Source: Prunella strophiata (taxonomy: Eukaryota; Chordata; Aves; Passeriformes; Prunellidae). Taken from it: a stretch of DNA of 64,000 bases. How positions within the stretch are numbered: the stretch's first letter is position 1; each line of letters starts with the position of its first letter. Shown piece after piece: positions 39,501-51,500 of this stretch. The position numbers were made by a program, and so were the translations under genes. The stretch lies in assembly GCA_036583965.1 (NCBI GenBank), contig JAZBQD010000005.1, positions 1,573,314 to 1,637,313 of the forward strand, in the 5' to 3' direction. The notes below the pieces were generated by a model. That model worked only from the letters and a program-made list of their open reading frames with translations. It did no database searches and was not told where the DNA came from.

Positions 39501-42500
39501 TGAATGCCAGGAGATGGGGTGAGCTCCATGCCTGGGTGCTGGGCAGGAGCTCTTGTTTCCCCTGGATTTCACATCCAGTGCATTTTAATCTTGCCAATGC
39601 CACATTTCATGGGGGTCACAGCATGGTTTGAGTTGGAAGGACCTTTGAGACCATCCAGTTCCATCCTTTGCCATGGGCAGGGACACCTTCCACTAGCCCA
39701 AGTTGCTCCAGTTGTGATTCTGTGATTCTGTGTGGGAATGGGTTGTTTTCTTCTTTTCCTTGCCATTCCTTCCCCCAGTCCCCAAAGCATTATCAAACCT
39801 TGGATTTTGGTAAGGGGAAGCTGACTTTTGTCATCTTTGAGCAGGAGTGACTTTTCCCTTCTTCCCTCAGGATGCTGGTGGGACAGCAGATTGGTTTTCT
39901 GCTGGGGAGCTGTGGGATTGCTCTGGCCCTCACCACTGAAGTGTGTCTGAAAGGGCTCCCAAAAACCCAGAATGGAGAAATTGTGCAGTTTAAAGGTGAG
40001 TTGGGTACAGATTGGCTTTTGATTGCAGCTGAACCATCTGATAGGAACTGTCAGGACTCTGAAGGCACTTGGGGGGCAAAGGGGCAACTCCTGATCCCAT
40101 CAGGAAAGTGTGTAGGATTTGTGTTTGTGGTGTCTGACACAGCTGCTCTGGTGTTCTGGGGGTCACAAGGAACCCCCTCCAAAGCCGGGCTGGTGCTCAG
40201 GTCCCTTCAGTGGCATTTGGCAGGTTCCAAGGCAGTTTTATTCACAAGCTTTATTTAGGAATGCTGCAGGGATCTTCCCTGAGGAGAGGAAGTACCTTGT
40301 TGCCCACTGAACTCCCTGATGAGAAACGAGATGAACCTTCTGGCTGGTAGCTGGGCTTGGCTTGGAATTTTGCTTGTGTAACTGAACTTGGACAAATGAT
40401 GGGGTTTAGTGTATTCTTGCAGAATATAAATCCCTCAATAAATAAACTGATATTAATGTACCGTTTAATTTTGGCTCCAGGTTGGCCCAGACTCAAATGG
40501 GTTGTGACAGATTCAAAATATCTCTCCAAATCTCCCAAGGACTGGCAGCCCAACATCTCAGCAGCAGGAACTGAGCCAGCATATATTGAGGTAAGTGGTG
40601 AATGGGGAATAGAAAGTACCTTCTGTGAGCTGAATTTAATGTTCTAATCACCAGAGAGAGAATAGTTTCACCTCACTCCCTTCAACTTCCCACTTTCCTG
40701 CCACTGAAACAAGCTGTGGACATCCTGCTGTGAAGCTCATTTTAGGTTTGAATCCCTTCGTGGCCTTGAGCACTGCTTGGAATAAGTTGGAGAATTGTTT
40801 TTGTTCCAGAAGAGTGAGGGATGGAGACAGCTGAGCTCTGAGGTGGTGCTTGATGACACCCATTTCTGCCAGTGCTTGAGCCAGCTGCAGCTGGAATTCT
40901 CTGTTCCTGCAGTAATGCTGATTTTTGTTCCTGTGCCAGAAGGTGACTTGTAGGGGATTGTGCTGGTTTTCTCAGCTTTTATTGAGACAGGGCAATTGAG
41001 AGGTGTTTTAGAGGATTTTATTCTATTATCAGTCTTGATGAATAGTGAGACACAAGAGATGTAAAACTCAGTGCTGTTCTATCAGAAGGTAACTTATTTT
41101 CTGGTTACATTACCTTAAAAATCACAATATTTTTTTCAGCTTATTAGCTTTTGCTCCACAATGCTGCTATTACTTCTAACACTAATCACCTCTATATTTT
41201 CCTACCTGATTCTGCTACAATGCATCTTTCACAGTTCTAATTCTCTAAAATTATGTAAGCTTTCTATCAAACTTTTAAAAATTCTTTACAAATCCATTTC
41301 CCACAGGATTGCAGTGGTTTAAGGGGTGGTTCAGCCATCCTGAAATCACAGATTGGCTTTTCAGTTTGTTACAGGAGCAGGAAGAGATGTTGTGAACAGC
41401 AGTGACAGTGAAATAAACACAAACACATTCATTTTTTCTCCCATCTCCATGGAGATTTTCCATGTGTGTCACCACAATAACCATCTCCTCGGGTCTAAGC
41501 TTTCACACAGAGAGAAAACTTTATTTTCAGGTGGATTCTATGATTTAACTTCCTTAATTTCTCTCTTCCTTAACTTCCTTTAACTTCTCTCCTTGCAGTA
41601 CAAGACCAGCAAGGAGGGCAGTGTCATGGGTGTCACCGTGTCCCGTGTGGCCATGCTGGCTCACTGCCAAGCCTTGTCTCAGGCCTGCAACTACTCTGAA
41701 GGTGGGTGAGGGCACAGAACATCAAAGGCTGACAACATTAGGTGCTTACCTCTCATATCTTCAACAGCTGTCTCTGAGTAACCAATATTTACTTCGAAAA
41801 ATAAATAAAATTTGAAAGTGCAGATTAGTTCTCCCCCCAAAAGTGAAAATTAGCTGTGATGTTATTTCATCCAAAACTGTATCATTTTCACTGTCATGAT
41901 GAAGAGGAATAAAAAGTGGGAATTATGTAATTTCTGTGAAGTTACTGAGTCTGTTCTGGTGAACCAAAAGAGGAGCAAATGAATGAAAAATGGAGCATTT
42001 TCAACAAGCTCAAGTCCCCTCTCACTGCACTGATGGCCCATAGAAATGTCTTCCCATAGAAATGTCTCTCATTGCTGATAGTGTGTAAATACCAAAGTTT
42101 CTGGGGCTGAGGCTATTCTGGTCCTGTGAGGTTTTTTTGGTAACCTAGAAATGGAGATTGGAAGGTGCTGGTGGTATTCCAGAGGGTTTTGCTGTAGGTT
42201 ATGGTTTATTCTGCTCTGCCTTGTAAATCAAGCTAATTCCTACATCCATGAGTGAAACTATTTATAGAGCTGTAGGTCACAGAGCTTTAAAATGCAAAGT
42301 TTGCCTTTAGAATCCATCACTTGAGCTCCCATCACTGCTGAGAGTTGGGGCTTGAGTGATGTTCTCTGGCTCCTCTTCCCTCCCCTGCTCATGCATAATG
42401 AGCTTCAGACCCTCCCTGTCCTACTGATGGGCATCTCAGGCTGGAATGTGATTTCCAGCTGGCAGCTGGATTTCCAAATATCATTTCCTGGCAGCTTTCT

Positions 42501-45500
42501 GGACGTGTTCCTGCTCAGGAATGGACGTGCATTGTTACCTTGCATGACAGGGAGCTGTGATCAGTAACACGTGTAGTCAGACAGGGCCCTGGGCTGCCCC
42601 GTGGAGCAGGTCTGACAGATCACTGATGTTCCTCCTTGTGCAGATTCCAGCATAAATGATGGGCACAGCTGTGCTGGCACATTCACTTGACAGCTTCACC
42701 TTTCTTTCCCCAGGTGAAACAATAGTGAATGTGTTGGATTTTAAGAAGGATGCAGGGCTGTGGCATGGCATTCTAACGGTGAGTTGGTTCCAGAGCTCTC
42801 TGTCATGAAATTAATGATTAGATGGGATATTGGGAAACATTTCTTCCCTGTGAGGGTGAGGAGGCCCTGGCACAGGATGCCCAGAGAAACTGGGATCCCT
42901 GGAAGTGTCCAAGGCCAGGTTGGATGGGGCTTGAAGCACCCTGGCATAGTGAAAGGTGTCCCTGCTCATGGCAGGGGTGGCACTGGATAAGCTTTAAGGT
43001 CCCTCCCAACCCATTCCAGAATTCTGTGATTCTGTGATAACAGTAGCATTTCAGTCCATGGCTGGGTACCATACCTGTTAAAAAAAACCATTTCTCTCCC
43101 TGCCAGATCTTCAGTTCTCTGTGGTAACAACAGAATCATCCTGACTAAACCTCTGTGAACTCATGGTGGGGGAAGTTGATGGGCACTGAGGGTGACTCTT
43201 ATTTCTAATAACTCAATGAAAGGTTTGTGATCCCTTTCCTAACAATCTTCTTCCTGTTTTTCAGAATGTAATGAACAAGCTGCACACTATCAGCGTGCCC
43301 TATTCTGTGATGAAAACCTGTCCTCTCTCCTGGGTGCAGAGGGTTCACGCCCACAAAGGTAACTCAGGGTGATCCACAACTTCAGCTTGGATCCAAGAGT
43401 GAGGGGCATTAAAATCTCAAATGCCCTAAATCCTTCTTGCTCTTTCATGACAAATCTTGAGGGCCAAGAGTTTCACTAATGTCCAAAGGTAGTTGATTTT
43501 TATTTTGCAGTGTTAGATATGATTTTCTGGATCCTCAGGCAGGGCTGGAGCTCATGTCTCTAAGACTCAGTGGGTGATTTTAAGCCCCTACTTGTGTAGA
43601 TACTTGTAAAACTCCTTGCATTGGTGACTTGCCAGAGGTTGGAACAGGAATGTGACAGCTTGGGAGGACAGGGGACTTGGCCATTTATTTCTGTGCACAA
43701 AGTCCTTAATGCCATGTCAGTGGTGGGGAACAAGGTGGGGAATCTTGTGACTTGGAGCCAGTTTCTTTTATGAAACCAAGGAAATGGTAGAGTGCAGCAG
43801 GAGCCCTTGGTCCCTGGCCTTCCTGAGGGCTTTCAGAGGGTGCTAATGATTTATGGCCTTTGGAGGAGGAGCTGTGATGATGACAGACCCTGGCCCAGGT
43901 GGTGGCAGTGCCACAGCAGATGCCACTGTGTGTTGGCTTTGCTGTTACTGCAGTCTCAGTTATTTAAGGCTTCCTTGCTTAGGTGAGAATTCCCTCATTT
44001 GGGGGTCTCAGACCGTGTGAGTTATACAAAAATAACTCCTGGAAAGCTTTGATTTGTCCTGAGGTGGTGTTTTTGTGTTGGTTGCAGCAAAAGTTGCTCT
44101 GGTGAAGTGTCGAGACTTGCACTGGGCCATGATGGCCCATCGGGACCAAAGAGACGTGAGCCTGAGCTCGCTGCGGATGCTGATCGTCACCTGACGGCGC
44201 CAACCCCTGTGAGTGCCCCCAGCCCCTGCCCCAGGCCTCTCCCTGCAGCCCCTGCCATCAGGATCAGCTCCCTTGGAGCTCCTTTGGGGCACAGCTCTGG
44301 CTCCTGGTGCTTGGGCACGGGACAGGGGTGTTTCAAGGGTTTCCATGTTGCCATTCTTTGGGCTGTGAGAGATCCTGCAAAGCAGGAAAAGGGAGAGTTG
44401 GATGGAGGGAGGTGTTTATAAAATCAGAGAATAGTTGAGGCTGGAAAGACCTTTAAGATCACCAAATCCAGCCCTTCATCTAGCTCTGTGTTCACCACTA
44501 GACCCTGTCTCCAAGTGCCACATCCACATGTCCTTTAAATCCCTCCAGGGATTGTGATTCCACCACTGCTCTGGGCAGAATCCTATGTCTGAACATGTGC
44601 AGTCTGGGCTTGTTCCAATGCCTGACCATCCTTTGAGCAAGGAGATTTTCCTTAATGTCCAACCTAAACCTCCCCAGCACAACTTGAGGCTGCTTCCTTC
44701 TGGAGTTTCCCAAATCCTCCTCCTGACCCTTCCTGTAGATGGGCATGAAATCAATGTCTTTGAAGTCCTGGTGGCCATCTTTTCTTTCTTCCTAGGGTCT
44801 GTTTCCTCCTGTGATGCCTTCCTGAGCCTGTTTCAGAGCCATGGGCTTAAACCAGAGGCGATTTGTCCCTGTGCCACCTCCCCTGAAGCGATGACCGTTG
44901 CGATCCGGAGGTAACAGATTGAGTCATCCAGCCTGGGCTTTCTTCACACTTGGGTTGGTCAGAGTTGATTTAAGCATGTAATAAACTCCTCTGACATTTA
45001 CTGTGTGTGCTCAGGTACTCAAGTCACTGAGCTTTAAACCTCCCTCCTGAGATCCAAGTGATTTCTGAGGTGTCTGACAGCTCAGCAGTGCCTGAGCTCT
45101 GCTTTTCCTCCTTCTGATTTCCACAGCCTGGGAGGTGTTCTGAATCTGAGATGAGATCTGAGATCCTTTGGATAGTCTCATACTCTGTTTCTGTCCATTG
45201 CTGCCTTCTCTAAGAAACAGCCCTGCAGTCATGTGGGGTGAGATGATGAGCTGGCAGAGGAGCTGCAGTGCCCAGGAACAACACAATTCCTTAGGGATTG
45301 AAAATTTGGGTGGGGTTCCCTACTGCCATCACAGTTTGAAATGATTATGCAAAGCAGAGACACTGAATACACCTATTTCTGTTGCTGTGCCATCTCCTTC
45401 TGAGTCTAACACCAAACCTGGGTGCCTGATTGAATGTATTTATTCATTTTGTGTCCTTCCCAGGCCTGGAGTCCCCGGGGCCCCTTTGCCAGGCAGAGCC

Positions 45501-48500
45501 ATCCTGTCCATGAACGGGCTGAGTTTTGGTGTGATTCGAGTCAACACTGAAGATAAAAACTCTGCTCTCACTGTCCAGGACGTTGGGCACGTGATGCCAG
45601 GAGGTAAAACAGGCAGGAGGCTGATGTGAGATGTTTTTGGGGATGTTTTAGGAGCAGAATGGGTCAATGTTCTGTCCCATATCAGCCTTGGTGTGGGAGA
45701 GGTGAGGGCAGTGCCAGACTCAGTCATTTCTGTCACAATTAAACGTGTCAGGTTCTCACACAGGGCAAAATCTGGGAGCTGTTTTTAACAAAGCCTGATT
45801 TTGTCCTAGGCATGATGTGTATAGTGAAACCAGATGGGCCACCCCAGCTCTGTAAAACAGATGAGATTGGTGAAATCTGTGTGAGCTCCAGAGCAGGAGG
45901 AATGATGTACTATGGGCTGGCAGGAGTGACAAAGAATACTTTCGAGGTATGTCTAGCAGAATGCATCTTTCTTACACCATTTTCTGTGTAAAGCTGGTGG
46001 TCTTGTGCAACCCCTTGGGTTTGTAACTGAAGTGTTAATGTTGTTTTTTATAAACATGCACTGGAAAACTCCTTGCAGTTAGAGATACTCAGAATCCCCT
46101 TCATAAACATCTCCCACCTTGGCTGTACCCTGTCATTCTTCTCTTCCCTTCACTCACTTTAAGTGCAATTCTTGGGGTGGTTTCTCTCCACAATTTTGGG
46201 GTGGTTTGGGAAAGTTTTTCTCTCCTCAGGTCTCCAATGTCCTCCCTTGTGTTGCAGGTGATCCCTGTGAACTCCTCTGGCTCTCCAGTGGGGGAAGTGC
46301 CCTTCGTGCGCTCCGGCTTGCTGGGATTTGTTGGACCTGTACGTGGGGCAGCTCAGAGCCTGCACTGCTCTGGCATTTTGGGGAGGGAGGATGTGTGAGA
46401 AGAGCTCGCTGGGAGCTCCTCACAGTTGCCTTCTTGTCTTGCAGGGCAGTTTGGTGTTTGTGGTTGGGAAAATGGACGGGTTGCTGACAGTGAGCGGGAG
46501 AAGGCACAACGCCGATGACATCGTGGCCACTGGACTGGCCGTGGAGTCAATAAAAACAGTTTACAGAGGAAGGTCAGCACAAGAAACCCCATCACCTGCT
46601 GCATGTAATAAAGCAAAGCACAAGCTTCAGTACTTTCTTGGATTTCTCTTTGGTAGCTCAGTTAAAGTAAACATATTTTTGATTTAGGTAGTAATTGCCC
46701 TGATTCTGCCCAACACAGATCTTTTTCCCTCTATCCAGCCTGGCTTTTCATCAAGTCTGTGCTTTAGGGAAAGCAATCAAGTAACAAGATAAGTCAGCCA
46801 CATGGAGAAATTAATTCTCTGTCTCTGCAGAGTTGCAGTCGTTAGCTGCTGACTGGTGCAGCAAGGAATAGTTTCATTAATGTCCAAAGATACTTGATTT
46901 TTATTTAGCAGTTGTGGATATAATTTTCTAGATCTTCAGGCAGGGCTGGAGCTCATATCTCCGAGACTTAGTGAGAGATTTTAAACCATCTTGTAGGTGC
47001 CTTTAAATCTCCTTTCATTTGGGCTTTGCCAGAAGTTGGAACAAGAATGTGACAGCAGGTTGGGAGAACGGGGGACTGTGCCATATGGAAATTCCATCAG
47101 AAAGTGGAATTAACCCCTTAAATGCTCCCCAGTCTTCCCTTTTGACTCAATGTTAATTGCCTGATGCTTTTTCTCTTGTTTTTGCCCAATGGTTATTTTA
47201 ACAAGTCCTGTCTTTAGTCTCTCCTTGGCCTCCTGTTTCTGAGGAGTGAAACTGGAGTGTGGCTCTGCCCTTTCCGTAGGATCGCCGTGTTCTCCGTGTC
47301 CGTGTTCTACGACGAGAGGATCGTGGTGGTGGCAGAGCAGAGGCCAGATGCATCTGAGGAGGACAGTTTCCAGTGGATGAGTCGGGTGCTGCAGGTACAG
47401 CCAGGGGAAATCCTGCTGCTTTTGGGGTGTGGGCAGAGCAGAGGCCACTGATGGCCCTGATGGAGGAGCCCAGGGATGGAGAGAGCACAGGGATGGAGGT
47501 GCCACAAGCTTTGCATCCCTCTTGGCACAAGGTGTTTGTGCAGGGTCACAAGCTGTGTCCAAGCTGTTCTGTTGTGTCCCTGAGGGAACTGGAGTGACAG
47601 GACGAGGGGAATGGCTTCAAGCTGAAAGAGGAGGAATTTAAGTTAAATTTTGGGAAGAAATTCCACAACCAGTCTGGGATTCCATGAATCCCAGAGAACA
47701 GTCAGTCTCCTCTCAGAACTGCAAAGCAGATCCATGCTCAAGCTTTGGAGTTCTGCTTTTAGTCTGGATCATGTGGAGCTCAAAGTTGGCTTTGAAGCCA
47801 CCCTTTTCTTTGGAGATGCATTTTCAGCAGGGACCAAGTGGGCAGGGAAAGGCCAGAACAGCTGAATGAGTGTGGTCCTAAAAGAATGAGTAGCAAGTAT
47901 TTCCTTTGAGAGCTGCCTGCACTGCATGTGTGTCATTCCAGGAATGGCATTCAGGGAGTGAAGTGTGCAAGCTGGGGTGGAAAATCAGGGAAGTACCTGG
48001 TGCTCTGAATAATGGATCAGATGCCTGAATGCTGAGGCGGGCAGGAGGGAACAGAGTGTGATGGTTCAGAGGAGACAGATGGATACAATCCCGAGATCAG
48101 AATCGTGTGATTCATCAGGCAACTGTGGATATTTTGGGATTTTGGTCATGAAAGATTTAAAAATGGATTTGGTGTCTATGAAATGGGCTGTAAAGGCAGG
48201 GATGTACCCAGCACCTCAAGCTCACTGCAGGACTCAGCTGGTGGCGCAGAGGTCAAATGGGGTGTCAGTGATTGACTGACAAGCCCAGGGATTTGTCTTG
48301 CAGTGTATCAGTGCAGCAGCAGCAGCAGACTGTGTCCAGCAGTGCCAGGAATGCCAGTGACCATCTCTCCTTTCTCTAGGCAATTGACAGCATTCACCAA
48401 GTGGGTGTTTACTGCCTTGCTCTCGTGCCAGCCAACACATTGCCAAAAACTCCGCTGGGAGGGATCCACATCTCCCAAACCAAACAGCACTTTCTGGAGG

Positions 48501-51500
48501 GCTCTCTGCACCCCTGCAACATCCTCATGTGCCCACACACTTGTGTGACAAACTTGCCAAAGCCCAGGCAGAAACAGCCAGGTAACCTGAGCCCCTTTTG
48601 TGTGGTGTTGTTGAACTGGGGCTCAGTGCTCAGCCCCAGGAACCAGGGTGATGTCTGCTGGGGACCAGGGCCTGTCTTGTGCCCCATGGCTGGGGTGTGT
48701 TCCAGGCCTCTCTTTGCATGTGTTAGTCAGGAATTTTAATTCCCACTTTGAACTCACTGGGATTCTCCCTCCTGATGAATAGAGACCAGCAATGCCTGCT
48801 GAACTCCATCAGTGAGGCTCATTCCCAGGAGCAGTGGGATCCTGCAGGGACTCTCTGCACCTCTGCTCTGCTCCTTCCCAAAGTGCTGCTGTCTCTCCAC
48901 AGGTGTGGGCCCTGCCTCTGTGATGGTGGGGAACCTGGTTGCTGGGAAGAGAATCGCTCAAGCCTCTGGGAGAGATCTGGGTCAAATAGAAGACAATGAT
49001 TTAGTTAAAAAGGTAAATCAGTGTTTGTGACTGAGAATGGGAAGGAGTTTCCCCTGCTGGGTGCAGAGCAGCAGTAGGAAAGCACTGAAGGAGAAACTGG
49101 TGTTGAATTCTTTGCTGTCTCTTCCAGCACCAGTTCCTGACAGAAGTGTTGCAGTGGAGAGCTCAGGCGACTCCTGACCACCCACTCTTCCTTTTACTGA
49201 ATGCCAAGGTACAGTCAATGCTGAGTTGTTGGGTTTTTAGGTCCACGTGCTGTCCAGTGCCAGTTGGAGAGTCTTTAAAATCTTTTGTCCTCTGCAGTGC
49301 CTCTCTTTAACATCTGTATCAGATTTTGCCCATAGATTTGTGACTTAAAACTTGACCCTTTGACCCTCTAGGTCCCTTCAGCAAGTGACTCTCATGGTTT
49401 GACACTTCATTTTAAAACTGAGCGTGTTTGTAGGTCCCACTGGTTCCTGTATCAGTTAATGGTGCATCCCTTGATGCCACCTTCCCTATCAATGGTGTTG
49501 AGTATATTCTGGCAAGGTTCTGGTGCAAGAAGACCTGAACTGACTCCCTGGAAGGTAGAATTTTCTAGAGCAGATCTAACTCCATCTCTGTCCTTTGATA
49601 CTGTAGTGGATGAGTGGCTCACTGGGCGCCAGCAGCCTTTAGGTAGAGATAACTCCTAGCTGTAGCCTCCTGCTAGCCAGCAAGCTTGGGTTTATCTCAG
49701 AGCAGCCAGTTTGTGTTGTGCCAGCCCCTGTTTAGAGCATTTTTGTCTCCTTTCAAGGGAACCACTGTGTGCACGGCCACCTGCCTTCAGCTGCACAAAA
49801 AGGCTGAGAGAATCGCATCAGTGCTGTGTGACAAAGGCCATCTCAATGCAGGAGACAATGTGGTGCTTCTTTATCCTCCTGGTGAGTGAGTCCCACTGGG
49901 GAAACACAGCCTGGGCTTGCTTTGGAATCTCCCTGGGATCTGGAAATACAGGAAAGGCACTCAGTGCTAGTGAGAGGTGCTCACTGGTGTGTCCTGGCTG
50001 ACTCCTGAGTCATTTGATGTTCTTTTCCTCTGTGATGGAGATGCTCTCCTATGTGGATTCCTTTACTTTCCCCATTCCCTATCCCAAGCTCTCCCAGCAT
50101 CCTTGTGCTGCCCTTGCTGCTGGGTGCTGACATTGCCCACCTGCACTGTGGAAACCCCTCGGGAGGAGCAGCACTGCCCTGCTGTGCCCAGGGGTCCCTC
50201 CCCAGTGCCCCCAGTGCAGCTGTGGTGTCCTTGCAGGCATCGAGCTCATCACAGCCTTCTATGGCTGCCTGTACTCGGGCTGTGTCCCTGTCACCGTGCG
50301 CCCGCCCCACGCCCAGAGCCTGGTGGCCACACTGCCCACCGTGAGGATGATCGTGGAGGTGAGTGACAGGGCAGGGGCCTCAGGCTGCAGGGGTGACACT
50401 TGTGTCACAGGGACTGTGGCTGGAGCAGGGCTGGAGTGGTCACGGGCTCCAGAGAGTCACACTGACTGCTCCAGCCTCGTGCTCCGGGGGTGACACAGTT
50501 GACCAGCTCGTGGTGTCTGTGTGAGAGGGATTGAGGCACATCTTGGAGCTGAGGGACAGTGTTCTCCTTCATAAAATGCCAGAGAGAACCCCCTCCTCAC
50601 AGACAGAGTGCAGGTGCTTTCTGAGAACACCAACATGAGTTTCACCTTGACACTTGTATTGCTGGGGAAGTTCAACTCCTGCAGTTCAGTCACTTCCCAA
50701 GCCCAGTAACCAGGAGATAATCATGGGGAAGAAAGCTGGATCTTGCTGTGACACCTTCTCACCTGCTCTAGAGGTTCTGACAAGGGTGTGAGTGTGAGGC
50801 TGGGCTGCACTGGGGATTTAGTGAAGGGGAAGCAGAGCAGAGTGTGCAAAAGGCAGAGAAAGGAATTCAGGTTTGCTGAGAGAAACTGGCTGTAGGTGAT
50901 AAAACAGTCTCTGCACATCAGCTCTTGCAGTGGCAGTGCTGCTGGGACATGCTCTTGCCTCTTTGTTTCAGTGAGTGTTCATCTTTGCAGGTCAGCAAAG
51001 CCGCCTGCATCCTCACAACCCAGACCTTGATGAGGCTGCTCAAGTCCAGAGAGGCAGCTGGTGCTGTGGATGTGAAAACCTGGCCAACCATCATTGACAC
51101 AGGTGAGCTCCCTGGCCAAAGAGGCTCCTTGAAGTCCTGTGGAGGGGTGACTGCTGACTTCCAAAGGGACTGTCCCCCATTTCATTGAGTGGCTCTTGAA
51201 AATTTCTTTGAATATGTACAAAAGCAATCCAAGATGTGCCCTTGTTTACTGAGAACTCTTCTGTATTGAGCTGTGCATGGGAAATGATTACAGTGATTGC
51301 TGGAGACAGCTTTAATCTGCTTAAGACAATGGCGAGTTGGTCTTTTCTCCCTTTTCCTGAGAATAAATAATTTTCTATGTGGGAGCTTTGGCAAGAGTTT
51401 TGCCATACACTAGCCTGTCTCTTCTGGATGGAAAGAGAATTAATAGAAAGCTTTATCTTCCATCTCTGGTGTTTTGAAAGTTGTGTTCTCAATTCAAATA

